From the NCBI RefSeq assembly GCF_009908285.1, contig NZ_JAAARM010000035.1, positions 1 through 64,000 of the forward strand: a DNA stretch of 64,000 nucleotides, in the 5' to 3' direction. Both the position numbers and the translations under genes were made by a program. Under the pieces are notes generated by a model. The model saw nothing but the letters and a program-made list of their open reading frames with translations. It made no database searches and was not told the origin of the DNA. How positions within the stretch are numbered: the stretch's first letter is position 1; the number at the start of each line of letters is the position of its first letter. Positions 53,536 through 62,833 of this stretch are shown one piece after another. The DNA comes from Pseudomonas sp. Fl4BN1. Its GTDB lineage: Bacteria > Pseudomonadota > Gammaproteobacteria > Pseudomonadales > Pseudomonadaceae.

Positions 53536-54927
53536 ATGCGTTTGCTCAAAAGTACTGATCCTGGAGCACACGATGCTGAGCCGCCACATTCTGCCGAGGC
53601 CACGGTCCGTAAGGCGTTGGCGAGCAATCGAGCAAGTCTTGAAGGCCTGGATGAGTTGTTACGCGAGCACTACACCATCAACAGTGATCGGGACATTCTC
53701 GATGCCGTTAGAAATGGTGACTGGGTGTTGGTCGAAAACAGCTCTAGCGCAGGAGGCGGCGGCGGTATTGCTCGCCGCGCCTTAGAGTCAGAACCGGTTT
53801 ACATCCAGAAAGACCAATGGCCTGACCCCAAGCCCCGTACTGAGCTCATCTTCGCCAAATCCATCAGCACTGCGCCCTGGGGCACCACCAAGGCGGGCAC
53901 CGACAGCGAGCCAGCGGCAAACTTCGGCAAGACCATGGTTCTGGCGTCCTCAACAGCAGAGGTCGGGCTGGGAAAAATTGCCGGAGAGCTCATCCTAAGA
54001 AGTTTCGTTTGGTCACTGGAAGCAAGCGGTACGCTGCTAAAAAATGCTGCAGGTCCTATGGGGCGTGTAGTGATTCTGGCAATGACCCCGACCATGCTCG
54101 GTGACGGCTCGTTCTACACCGAAAAACAGTTGCAGGACATGCGCGCCGCTACCACGCGGGTTCGTTTCCAGTTCCGCCGCGATGGCCAAGGTGCTCTCCA
54201 GATCTATGGCATCCACACCAGCGCCCAGTCAGGACAAGACTCGGTTCCGGTGATCAAAGCCCAATGGAATGCCGAAAAAAGCGCCATGGAAGCCAACCTC
54301 GGCACGATCACGATTATCTGGACGCCCAACCACGGGCCGGTGGTGACAACCCCCACCGCTTATCCTGGCGTGACTGACGAACTGGCTAACATCATGGTCC
54401 ACCCCATCAGCGAAGGGGGTGACAGCAAGATCGAAGGCTCTCCCATTGATGAGCTGAAAGCCAAAGACTGTATTGTCACGTTCCCGGCTGACTCCGGGAT
54501 CAAGTCGTTGTACCTGGTTTTTGCCAAACCGATGGTCAATCCGTTGGAGGTTGGACCTGCCAATGACCTGTCCAGTAGAAGTGCAAAGGATGGGTTGGAT
54601 ATTGACCACATGCCGTCGAAGAAAGCGCTGGAAACTTTTTTGAAGACAAACGTTCCCGGCATAACTGATACGAGGATAAAAACCGCCCTACGGAAAGCTC
54701 CAAGCATCGCCATCCCGCGCACAGTCCACCAGAAATACAGCGAGACATATGGCGGCAGAAACACCAAAGTTCAACAGGCCAAAGATGCCACAGACCTACG
54801 CACGGCTGTAGAGACTAATCTCGATGCAATCAAGCCTTATTTGCTCGAAGAAGGCTTTACCGAAGAGCAGATCGAAACGGCACGCACCGAACTGCACAAC
54901 CTTCATCAGGAACAAGGCTGGTATTGA
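53536..54927 (+). CDS. S-type-pyocin-like polymorphic toxin
   Basis: A 463-residue protein. N-terminal part (1-130) is unlike known receptor-binding domains, with a Gly run at 73-77. Residues about 150-332 match the S-type pyocin translocation domain (AGPMGRVVILAMTPTMLGDGS, TRVRFQFRRDGQGALQIYGIHTS, IIWTPNHGP, VTFPADSGIKSLYLVFAKP). The C-terminal 120 residues look like a HNH-type nuclease, with DIDHMPS (D357, H358) and VHQKYSETYGGRN (H398). No PAAR, TonB box or pyocin N-terminus. ATG 53536 follows AGGGA; TTG 53512 is the alternative. Codon use and GC are lower than in neighbours. The immunity gene follows one base later. Confidence 0.82.
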   Translation: MRLLKSTDPGAHDAEPPHSAEATVRKALASNRASLEGLDELLREHYTINSDRDILDAVRNGDWVLVENSSSAGGGGGIARRALESEPVYIQKDQWPDPKPRTELIFAKSISTAPWGTTKAGTDSEPAANFGKTMVLASSTAEVGLGKIAGELILRSFVWSLEASGTLLKNAAGPMGRVVILAMTPTMLGDGSFYTEKQLQDMRAATTRVRFQFRRDGQGALQIYGIHTSAQSGQDSVPVIKAQWNAEKSAMEANLGTITIIWTPNHGPVVTTPTAYPGVTDELANIMVHPISEGGDSKIEGSPIDELKAKDCIVTFPADSGIKSLYLVFAKPMVNPLEVGPANDLSSRSAKDGLDIDHMPSKKALETFLKTNVPGITDTRIKTALRKAPSIAIPRTVHQKYSETYGGRNTKVQQAKDATDLRTAVETNLDAIKPYLLEEGFTEEQIETARTELHNLHQEQGWY

Positions 54928-54928
54928 T

Positions 54929-55402
54929 ATGAACGCAGCAATGATTGATGAGCTAGTTAAAAGCCTTGGGCGTACTTACCCCGAAATGATTGCCTCAGGG
55001 ATGTATCTACCGGGCGGCCCTCCAAAAGGAATCTTCGAAGACAGCGACACCTTATCAATGTCGCCTGGGCCAGGTATAGAACTGGGATTCTGGGCCAGAA
55101 ATCAACGGTTTGAAGATCTATTTGTCACTTTTCTAAAAGGCTTCGAAGGAGAACAAACTTACACAGGAAGTCTGCCCTACCAACTCAAAACCAAGATGAA
55201 CCAGGCTTGGGTCAGATCCCAGTATGGCGAACCGCTGGAATCAGGCGCTCCCTATAGAATCCCTGTGCTGGGTATGACTGGCGGGTGGGATTGCTATCGA
55301 CTCCCAAGCATCTCCAAAGACATCAATGTGTTGTTCAAGTACAACACTGAAATGGAAGTGGATGGAGTCGTCTTTAGGCTGAACGAAAAGTCGCACGTCT
55401 AG
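54929..55402 (+). CDS. DUF6392 family immunity protein
   Basis: A 157-residue protein. The DUF6392 features are MIDELVKSLGRTYPEM at the start, YLPGGPPKGIFEDSDTLS and the GMTGGWDCYRL region. These proteins follow S-type pyocins and act as immunity partners. The ATG lies one base after the toxin TGA. It is expected to bind and block the C-terminal toxin domain in the cytoplasm (inference from position and family). Confidence 0.85.
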   Translation: MNAAMIDELVKSLGRTYPEMIASGMYLPGGPPKGIFEDSDTLSMSPGPGIELGFWARNQRFEDLFVTFLKGFEGEQTYTGSLPYQLKTKMNQAWVRSQYGEPLESGAPYRIPVLGMTGGWDCYRLPSISKDINVLFKYNTEMEVDGVVFRLNEKSHV

Positions 55403-55431
55403 CATCTGGAGTGATCTTTTGCCGAAGGCGG

Positions 55432-55580
55432 TCACCGATCGTTGTCCGGGTTGCGCAATCGCCGCAACTCACCTTGAGCGACTTCTTCCAGTAGTGCGAA
55501 GGAGTACCGCCCCAACACATGGATGTGCTCGAAGATCAGCAGTGACGCGAATGCGTTGATGTGGCTGCTTGTTCACTGGC
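55432..55580 (-). pseudogene. C-terminal relic of a Tn3-family transposase
   Basis: On the minus strand the sequence encodes IFEHIHVLGRYSFALLEEV followed by AQGELRRLRNPDNDR and a stop codon, which resembles the C-terminus of Tn3-family transposases (usual form: a phenylalanine/glutamate-His-Ile-asparagine-x-LGRYSF run, then GELRPLR). Upstream it is closed by stop codons, and no inverted terminal repeat was found. It sits immediately after the immunity gene, so it probably marks how the islet arrived. Confidence 0.65.
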
Positions 55581-55635
55581 CCGCCGAGGGCCAGCACCGT
55601 TCAACTGTTGTCGCGGACAGGCATTCGCCGGTGGC

Positions 55636-56691
55636 TTACAGACCCTGTTGCAATGCCGGGTCGTCGGGGTTCTGCTGCTCCAGCTGGGCCAGCAGCACTT
55701 GGACATTCTGCAGTTGGCCGCTTTCTTTCCAGTAGTTGATCAGCAATACCCGCGCCTTGCGGTTGTAAGGCTGGCGCTGGACGATTTCCTCCAGTTGTTT
55801 CTGCGCGGCTTCCAGCTCTTGTTCGCTGTACAGGGTGGTGGCCAGGTCGTAACGGTAGGCGGCGTTGTTGGGCTCCAGTTCCACCGCCCGGGACAGGCCC
55901 AGCAAGGCAAACTCGCCCTGGTCGTGGTGCAGCAGCCAGAGCCCCAGGGCATGTTGCAGGTAGGCCGAGTCCTGCTGGGCTTGCAGTTGCTTGGCCAGTA
56001 GCTGGCGGGCCGCTTCGCTCTGGCCTTGCTTGTCCAGCACTTCGATCTGCAGCACCACCGCCTGCAGGTTGTCCGGGGCCAGGCGCAGGGCCTGTTCCAG
56101 GGTCTGCTGGGCTTTGACCAGGTCGGCGTTGTGCAGGTACAGGCGCGCCAGTTGGTACTGCGCCTCGACGTTGTCGCCCCGGGTCTTGAGCACCTGGGTG
56201 TATTCGTCGATCACCTGCTGCAATGGGCCGAAGTACAAACCCTGGTCATCCGGGGACAGGCCCAGCAGGGCATCCACTGCGGCAAACCGCACGCTTTGCT
56301 CATGATCGTCGAGCAACGGTCCCAGCAGCAGGCTGCGCTGGCCGTTGGGCACCAGACCGAGCACGCTCTTGATCGCGGCTTTGCGCACTTCGGCCGAGGG
56401 ATGGTAGAGGTCGGCGTCCGCCAGTTTCAGGGCTTGCGGGCTTGGGTAGTTGGGCAGTACGGCCAGCAGGCGGATGCGTTGCGGGTCGCTGAGGTCGGGC
56501 CGTCCCAGTTGCTGGTAGAGCATCCGGGCCGCGCCCGGCTGGCCGTTGCGGGCCTTTTCCAGGGCCTGGCCATAGCCATGCTTGATGGCCTCGGGCACCG
56601 CCGGCGGACTGCTGCGCAGAAAGCTCCAGGCCAGGGCCAGGACGATGACGATAACCAGGCTGATCAGCAGGTAGCGGCGGGGTCGGGTCAT
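55636..56691 (-). CDS. Membrane-anchored HEAT/TPR repeat protein
   Basis: A 351-residue protein with one N-terminal helix (about 9-27) and a periplasmic or cytoplasmic repeat region. Residues about 80-150 are HEAT-like (PSAEVRKAAIKSVLGL, HEQSVRFAAVDALLGL); residues about 165-335 are TPRs (NVEAQYQLARLYLHNADLVKAQQ, DSAYLQHALGLWLLHHDQGEF). No enzymatic motif. ATG 56691 has a GGA nearby. Its 3' end lies 55 nt from the transposase relic. Confidence 0.85.
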   Translation of the reverse strand: MTRPRRYLLISLVIVIVLALAWSFLRSSPPAVPEAIKHGYGQALEKARNGQPGAARMLYQQLGRPDLSDPQRIRLLAVLPNYPSPQALKLADADLYHPSAEVRKAAIKSVLGLVPNGQRSLLLGPLLDDHEQSVRFAAVDALLGLSPDDQGLYFGPLQQVIDEYTQVLKTRGDNVEAQYQLARLYLHNADLVKAQQTLEQALRLAPDNLQAVVLQIEVLDKQGQSEAARQLLAKQLQAQQDSAYLQHALGLWLLHHDQGEFALLGLSRAVELEPNNAAYRYDLATTLYSEQELEAAQKQLEEIVQRQPYNRKARVLLINYWKESGQLQNVQVLLAQLEQQNPDDPALQQGL

Positions 56692-56764
56692 GCAGGAGTC
56701 CATAGCTGACGACTTTTTGAAGGCGCAAGCTTCGGTCAGGAATCGGTCCGAGTCAAACCCGCGC

Positions 56765-57664
56765 TCAGGTCAGCACATATTCCTGGGGTTCCAGCGCTGG
56801 CGGCAGGTCGCGCTGCCCCAGTGCCGCCAGGACTTCGCGCTCCAGGCCACGCAATAGAGCGCTGCACGGCAGGTCGTTGTCGTCGTAGCCGAAAGGGTCT
56901 TCCAGATCGTTGCCGATCTCGTCCAGGCCCAGGAAGGTGTAGCTGATGATGGCGGTGAAGATCGGTGCCAGCCAGCCCAGGGGCTCGGCCATGGCGAATG
57001 GCAGGATGATGCAGAACAGGTAGATGGTGCGGTGCAGCAGCAGGGTGTAGGGAAAAGGCAGCGGGGTGTTCTGGATCCGCTCGCAGGAGGCCTGCACCAG
57101 GCTCAGGCTGACCAGCCGGGTTTCCAGCTGGGTGTAGCGCCATTCGCTGATCAGCCCTTGCCCGGCCCATTGCGAACAGCGTTGGCCGATGCGCTGCAAC
57201 TGGGCATCGGCGAGGTTCGGGTGGCCGGGGTCGAGGCTGGCCTGGGCCCAGGGACGCAGGGCGGCGGCCTCGTCTTCATGGCGCAGGCGGGCGATCAGGC
57301 TGTGGGCGAAACCGCACAGGTCCCGCAGCAGGCCCTCGCGTTCCGGATTGCTCTCGATCACCAGGCTTTCCCGGATTAGCGAACGCACTTCGATGATCAG
57401 TTGACCGAGCTGCTTGCGGCCTTCCCACCAGCGGTCGTAGCAAGCGTTGTTGCGAAAGCTCATGAAGATCGACAGCGACAGCCCCAGCAGGGTGAAGGGC
57501 GTGGCGTTGACCTTGGAGAAATAGCTCGGTTCCAGGGTTTCTATCAGCACGATGGCCGAGGCCAGCAGGGTCACCAGCGCGCAGCGCCAGGCAATGCGCT
57601 TGGCGATCGAACCCTTGAGGGCGAAGAGGATGCTGATCAGGTTGGGCTTGGGACGGACAATCAT
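56765..57664 (-). CDS. Bestrophin family ion channel
   Basis: A 299-residue membrane protein of the bacterial bestrophin (YneE-like) family. The opening MIVRPKPNLISILFALKGSIAKRI leads into helices at about 29-50, 58-76 (FTLLGLSLSIFMSFRNNACYDRWWEGRK, the conserved selectivity-filter region), 210-232 and 238-258, with EIGNDLEDPFG the C-terminal signature. It forms pentameric anion or cation channels in known members. ATG 57664 begins homology; the frame opens further into the REP array but with no homologous residues. 61 nt from the TPR protein gene. Confidence 0.9.
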   Translation of the reverse strand: MIVRPKPNLISILFALKGSIAKRIAWRCALVTLLASAIVLIETLEPSYFSKVNATPFTLLGLSLSIFMSFRNNACYDRWWEGRKQLGQLIIEVRSLIRESLVIESNPEREGLLRDLCGFAHSLIARLRHEDEAAALRPWAQASLDPGHPNLADAQLQRIGQRCSQWAGQGLISEWRYTQLETRLVSLSLVQASCERIQNTPLPFPYTLLLHRTIYLFCIILPFAMAEPLGWLAPIFTAIISYTFLGLDEIGNDLEDPFGYDDNDLPCSALLRGLEREVLAALGQRDLPPALEPQEYVLT

Positions 57665-57777
57665 CGGGGATGGGCCAGGGCGACTACACGGCGGGTGAAG
57701 ATTAGGAGCCTGCCGGCGGCCTGTCCAATCGCTATGCCCGACCGCATGATCGACGGTCTCTATCACCACGCCAACTT

Positions 57778-58124
57778 GTAGGAGCCGGCTTGCCGGCGAA
57801 GTGGGCCTTGAGCCGTGTAGCGTTCTGGCGGACGCCTTCGCTGGCAAGCCAGCTCCTACGGCTGGCAGGAAATATGCGGATATTTGTAGGAGCCGGCTTG
57901 CCGGCGAAGAGGGCCTTGAGCCGTGTAGCGTTCTGGCGGGCGCCTTCGCTGGCAAGCCAGCTCCTACGGCTGGCAGGGAATGTGCGGATATTTGCAGGAG
58001 CCGGCTTGCCGGCGGAGAGGGTCTTGAGCTGTGTGGCGTTCTGGCGGGCGCCTTCGCTGGCAAGCCAGCTCCTACGGCTGGCAGGAAATATGCGGATATT
58101 TGTAGGAGCCGGCTTGCCGGCGAA
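57778..58124. repeat. REP array F: three to four inverted REP pairs
   Basis: Seven REP copies with a period of about 108 bp between the bestrophin gene and oprN. Spacers (GGGCCTTGAGCCGTGTAGCGTTCTGGCGG..., GGCTGGCAGGAAATATGCGGATATT) repeat nearly exactly. The third forward copy starts GCAGG. A terminator for oprN lies just after. Confidence 0.92.
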
Positions 58125-58142
58125 GGCGTCCCCGAGACGAGC

Positions 58143-58176
58143 AAAAAAAGCCCCGCGACCGAATGATCCACGGGGC
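58143..58176 (-). terminator. Rho-independent terminator of mexEF-oprN
   Basis: GCCCCG (58150-58155) and CGGGGC (58171-58176) form a stem followed, on the minus strand, by seven T. It lies 48 bp downstream of the oprN stop. Confidence 0.85.
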
Positions 58177-58223
58177 AAAAATTTGGTTGGTTGCGGCCAA
58201 CCAAAGGAGCTCGTTGCAAATCC

Positions 58224-59642
58224 TTACTTGCTGGCCACTGTCTGTGGCTGCCAGCCGCCACCCAGGGCTTTGTAGATGGCGACGATGCCGCGGTACAGGT
58301 CGACTTCGGCCAGGGCCTGGGAGTCTTCGGCCGCCAGGCGTTCCCGCTGGGCGTCCAGCAACACCAGGAAGTCCACGGTGCCTTCGCGGTAGCGGATCTC
58401 GGCGAGGTCGGCCGCGGCGCGGCTGGACTCGCTCTGGCGGATCAGCGAGATCAGCCGTTGCTGGCGCTTGCCGTAGTCGCTGAAGGCGTTTTCCGACTCT
58501 TCCAGGGCCAACAGCACTTGCTGCTCATAGTTGGCCAGGGCGCCATCGGCGTTGGCATCGGCACCACGCAAGCGGGCCCGCACGCTGCCCAAATCGAAGG
58601 CCGCCCAGGTGATGCTCGGGCCCAGGGCCCAGGCATTGGCCGCACTGGAGCCGATCTGCGAACCGCGTCCCGCGGTGAAACCGAGGAAACCGCTGAGGCT
58701 GACCCGAGGGAACAGGTCGGCCTTGGCCACGCCGATACGCGCGGTGGCCGCGGCCAGTTTGCGTTCGGCGCTGAGGATGTCCGGGCGCCGTTGCAGCAGT
58801 TCACCCGGATCTCCAATCGGCAGCGCCTTGGCAATCGCCGGCAATTGGGCCGGCGCAAGGTCGACGGTCAGTTTGTCCGGGCGCTCACCCAACAGGGTGG
58901 CGATGCGGTTGCGCTGGCGGGTCTGTTCGGCCTGCAGTTGCGGCACGCTGGCTTCCACCGATGCCAGGCGCGCATCGGCGCGGACCACATCGAGCTGGTC
59001 GCCCACCCCGGCATCGCGCAGGCTTTCGGTGATCTTGCGCGACGCCTGCTGGTTGTTCAGGTTGGCCAGGGCGATCTTTTCCCGTAACTGGGCGCCACGC
59101 AGTTGGCCGTAGGCGTCCACCAGCTCGGCAATCATGGTGACTTGCAACTGGTAGAGATCGGCTTCGGCGGCCTGCTGGTCGGCGTCGGTGGCTTCCAGGT
59201 TGCGCTGGATGCGGCCGAACAGGTCCAGCTCCCAGGCCATGTCCAGGCCCAGGTCGTAGCGCTCGCTGTTGACCCGCTTGCTGGTCTGGCCAGGGATCTG
59301 CCCCTTGGCCAGGTCGCTGCTGGCGCGGCTGGTGATGGTGGGCATCGCATCGTTGCTGGCGTCATCGCGAATCGCCCGGGCGGCCCGCAGGCGGGCAAAG
59401 GCCACGCGCAACTCGCGGTTGCCTTGCAGGGATTGAGTCACCAACTGGTTGAGGGTCGGGTCATCGAACTGCTGCCACCAGATGCCTTCGAAACGTGCAC
59501 GGTCAAAGTTCTGCTTGGCGCTGCCATCGGCGGCGGCCGTGATGTTGGCCGCCTCCGGGGCCGGGGTCTTGTAGTCCGGGCCAACGGCACAGGCGCTCAG
59601 GGCCAGTACCAGGAGGCTCGGCAGGAAGACTTTCAGGCTCAT
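58224..59642 (-). CDS. oprN: OprN outer membrane efflux channel
   Basis: A 472-residue TolC-like outer-membrane factor. Lipobox LSAC at about residues 15-18 predicts a lipoprotein. Two outer-membrane efflux repeats follow, with IWWQQFDDPTLNQLV, NSERYDLGLDMAWELDLFGRI and YREGTVDFLVLLDAQRERL and the strongly OprN-like GDPGELLQRRPDI and LSGFLGFTAGRGSQIGSSAA segments. It overlaps mexF by four bases (ATGA), so the three genes form one operon. Confidence 0.92.
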   Translation of the reverse strand: MSLKVFLPSLLVLALSACAVGPDYKTPAPEAANITAAADGSAKQNFDRARFEGIWWQQFDDPTLNQLVTQSLQGNRELRVAFARLRAARAIRDDASNDAMPTITSRASSDLAKGQIPGQTSKRVNSERYDLGLDMAWELDLFGRIQRNLEATDADQQAAEADLYQLQVTMIAELVDAYGQLRGAQLREKIALANLNNQQASRKITESLRDAGVGDQLDVVRADARLASVEASVPQLQAEQTRQRNRIATLLGERPDKLTVDLAPAQLPAIAKALPIGDPGELLQRRPDILSAERKLAAATARIGVAKADLFPRVSLSGFLGFTAGRGSQIGSSAANAWALGPSITWAAFDLGSVRARLRGADANADGALANYEQQVLLALEESENAFSDYGKRQQRLISLIRQSESSRAAADLAEIRYREGTVDFLVLLDAQRERLAAEDSQALAEVDLYRGIVAIYKALGGGWQPQTVASK

Positions 59643-62600
59643 TGTTGCGCCTCCAGTTGCAGGGCACGGGCCGCTTTGCGGGCTTCGCCACGCTCGACGA
59701 AATTACGGATCAGGACGTAGAACACCGGGGTCAGCAGCAGGCCGAAGAAGGTCACCCCGAGCATCCCGGAGAACACCGCGACTCCCATGGCGTGACGCAT
59801 TTCCGCACCGGCGCCGCTGGAGAACACCAGGGGCACCACACCCATGATGAAGGCGAACGAGGTCATCAGGATCGGCCGCAGACGCAGGCGGCAGGCTTCC
59901 AGCACCGCCGCCAGCGGGTCGAGGCCTTCCTGCTGTTTATCCTTGGCGAACTCGACGATCAGAATCGCGTTCTTGCACGCCAGGCCCACCAGTACGATCA
60001 GGCCGATCTGGGTAAAGATGTTGTTGTCGCCACCGGACATGATCACCCCGGTAATCGCCGACAGCAGGGTCATCGGCACGATCAGGATCACCGCCAGCGG
60101 CAGGCTCCAGCTCTCGTATTGCGCGGCCAGTACCAGGAAGGCCAGGAGCACGCAGAGCGGGAACACGAACAGCGCGGTGTTGCCGGAAAGGATCTGCTGG
60201 TAGGTCAGCTCGGTCCATTCGTAGGTCATGCCGTTGGGCAGTTCTTCCTTGAGCAGTTTCTCGATCGCCGCTTCAGCCTGGCCGGAGCTGTAGCCGGGGG
60301 CTGCGGCGCCGTTGATTTCAGCGGTGACAAAGCCGTTGTAGTGCATCACCCGGTCCGGGCCCGAGGTGTCGCTGACCTTGATGAAGGTCGCCAGCGGGAT
60401 CATCTCGCCCTTGTTGTTACGCACTTTCAGCTGGCCGATCTGCTCGGACTCCAGGCGGAACTGCTGCTCGGCCTGAACGTTGACCTGATAGGTGCGCCCA
60501 AAGCGGTTGAAGTCGTTGGCATACAGCGAACCCAGGTAGATCTGCAGGGTGTCGAAGATGTCGCTGATCGCCACGCCGTGGGTCTTGGCCTTTTCCCGGT
60601 CGATGGCGGCATCGACCTGCGGCACGTTGACCTGGTAGCTGGTGAACAGGCCGGCCAGTTCCGGCACGCTACGGCTTTTGGTAATGACGTTCTGCACTTC
60701 CTTGTACAGCTCCTCGTAACCCAGGCCGCTGCGGTCCTCGACTTGCAGGCGGAAGCCGCCAATGGTGCCCAGGCCCTGTACCGGCGGCGGTGGGAAGATC
60801 GCCATGTAAGCTTCCTGGATGTCGGCGTACTTGCCGTTCAGGGCACCGGCGATGGCCCCGGCGGACATGCTCGGGTCCTTGCGCTCGTTGAACGGTTTCA
60901 GGGTCACGAAGACGATGCCGTTGTTCGGGCTGTTGGTGAAACCGTTGATCGACAGGCCTGGGAAGGCCACTGCGCTTTCCACGCCCGGCTGTTTCAGGGC
61001 CAGGTCGGACATGCGCTTGATCACCTCTTCGGTACGGTCCAGGCTCGCGGCGTCCGGCAGTTGGGCGAAGGCCACCAGGTACTGTTTGTCCTGGGGTGGA
61101 ACGAAGCCGGTCGGGGTATGGGCGAAGCCGAACCAGGTCAGCACCATCAGGCCGGCATACAGGAACAGGGCGATGCCGCTGCCACGGATGACCCGGCGCA
61201 CAGTCCCCACGTAACCATGGCTTGCTCGTTCGAAGAAGCGGTTGAACGGGCGGAACAGCCAGCCGCCGAAGAGCGTGTCGAGCAACTTGGAGAAACGGTC
61301 TTTGGGCGCGTCGTGGCCCTTGAGCAATACCGCAGCCAGAGCCGGCGACAGGGTCAGCGAGTTGAATGCCGAGATCACCGTGGAAATGGCAATGGTCAGG
61401 GCGAACTGCTTGTAGAACTGGCCGGTCAGGCCGCTGATGAAGGCGGCAGGAATGAACACCGCGCACAGTACCAGGGCCGTGGCGATGATCGGGCCGGTCA
61501 CTTCACGCATGGCACGCTTGGTGGCTTCGATCGGGGTCAGGCCCAGCTCGATGTTGCGCTCGACGTTCTCCACCACGACGATGGCGTCGTCCACCACGAT
61601 ACCGATGGCCAACACCAGTCCGAACAGCGACAGGGCGTTGAGCGAGAAGCCGAACATGTGCATGACGGCAAAGGTACCGATCAATGACACCGGAACCGCC
61701 ACCAGCGGGATGATCGAGGCGCGCCAGGTCTGCAGGAACAGGATCACCACCAGCACTACCAGGATCAGTGCTTCGAACAGGGTGTGCACCACCGCTTCGA
61801 TGGAACCGCGGACGAAGATGGTCGGGTCGTAGACGATGCTGAAGTCCATGCCTTCAGGGAAGCTCTGCTTCAGTTCGGCCATCTTGGCCCGCACTTCATT
61901 GGAGATCTCGATGGCATTCGAGCCCGGGCGCTGGAAGATCGGGATCGCCACCGCCGGCTGATTGTTCAGCAAGGAACGCAGGGCGTACTGGCTGGAACCC
62001 AGCTCGACCCGGGCAATGTCCTTGAGGCGGGTGATTTCACCATTGTCGCCTGCGCGAATGATGATGTTCTCGAACTCTTCCTCGGTGACCAGGCGCCCTT
62101 GGGTGTTGACCGACAGCTGGAAGCTGGTGGCGTTGGGGGCCGGAGGCGTACCCAGGGCGCCGGCCGCGACCTGGCGGTTCTGCTCGCGGATCGCGGTGAC
62201 CACGTCAGTGGCGGTGAGGTTGCGCGAAGCGGTCTTGTTCGGATCGAGCCAGACCCGCAGCGAGTAGTCGCCCATGCCGAACAGCTGCACATCACCGACA
62301 CCGCCCAGGCGCGCCAGCTCATCCTTGATGTTGAGCAGGGCGTAGTTGGACAGGTAGAGCATGTCGTAGCGTTTGTCCGGCGAGGTCAAGTGCACAACCA
62401 TGGTCAGGTCGGGCGAGGCCTTGTCGACGGTGATGCCGATGCGTGTCACTTCCTCCGGCAACTTCGGTTGGGTCCGGGTCACGCGGTTCTGCACCTGTAC
62501 CTGGGCATTGTCCAGGTCGGTGCCCAGGGCGAAGGTGATGGTCAGGGTGATCTTGCCATCAGCGGTGGATTGCGAGGACATGTAGAGCATGTTCTCGACC

Positions 62601-62818
62601 CCGGTGATCGCCTGTTCCAGTGGCGCGGCCACGGTTTCACCGATGACCTTGGGGTTGGCCCCCGGGAAGTTGGCACGTACCACCACGGTCGGTGGCACCA
62701 CTTCCGGGTATTCGCTGATCGGCAGCTGGAACAGCGAGATGGCGCCGGCGATCAGGATCAGCAGCGACAGTACCGCGGCGAAGATCGGCCTTGAAATGAA
62801 GAACTGGGAAAAATTCAT
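59639..62818 (-). CDS. mexF: RND efflux permease MexF
   Basis: A 1059-residue inner-membrane proton-driven drug pump. The MexF-type start NFSQFFISRPIFAAVLSLLI, helix-4 GIVVDDAIVVVENVERNIELGL and the C-terminal ACKNAILIVEFAKDK are present, with 12 helices and two large periplasmic domains. MexEF-OprN in P. aeruginosa exports chloramphenicol, fluoroquinolones and HHQ-type quinolone precursors. It lies 15 nt after mexE. Confidence 0.95.
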   Translation of the reverse strand: MNFSQFFISRPIFAAVLSLLILIAGAISLFQLPISEYPEVVPPTVVVRANFPGANPKVIGETVAAPLEQAITGVENMLYMSSQSTADGKITLTITFALGTDLDNAQVQVQNRVTRTQPKLPEEVTRIGITVDKASPDLTMVVHLTSPDKRYDMLYLSNYALLNIKDELARLGGVGDVQLFGMGDYSLRVWLDPNKTASRNLTATDVVTAIREQNRQVAAGALGTPPAPNATSFQLSVNTQGRLVTEEEFENIIIRAGDNGEITRLKDIARVELGSSQYALRSLLNNQPAVAIPIFQRPGSNAIEISNEVRAKMAELKQSFPEGMDFSIVYDPTIFVRGSIEAVVHTLFEALILVVLVVILFLQTWRASIIPLVAVPVSLIGTFAVMHMFGFSLNALSLFGLVLAIGIVVDDAIVVVENVERNIELGLTPIEATKRAMREVTGPIIATALVLCAVFIPAAFISGLTGQFYKQFALTIAISTVISAFNSLTLSPALAAVLLKGHDAPKDRFSKLLDTLFGGWLFRPFNRFFERASHGYVGTVRRVIRGSGIALFLYAGLMVLTWFGFAHTPTGFVPPQDKQYLVAFAQLPDAASLDRTEEVIKRMSDLALKQPGVESAVAFPGLSINGFTNSPNNGIVFVTLKPFNERKDPSMSAGAIAGALNGKYADIQEAYMAIFPPPPVQGLGTIGGFRLQVEDRSGLGYEELYKEVQNVITKSRSVPELAGLFTSYQVNVPQVDAAIDREKAKTHGVAISDIFDTLQIYLGSLYANDFNRFGRTYQVNVQAEQQFRLESEQIGQLKVRNNKGEMIPLATFIKVSDTSGPDRVMHYNGFVTAEINGAAAPGYSSGQAEAAIEKLLKEELPNGMTYEWTELTYQQILSGNTALFVFPLCVLLAFLVLAAQYESWSLPLAVILIVPMTLLSAITGVIMSGGDNNIFTQIGLIVLVGLACKNAILIVEFAKDKQQEGLDPLAAVLEACRLRLRPILMTSFAFIMGVVPLVFSSGAGAEMRHAMGVAVFSGMLGVTFFGLLLTPVFYVLIRNFVERGEARKAARALQLEAQQ

Positions 62819-62833
62819 CTTGAGAGTCGTCCC

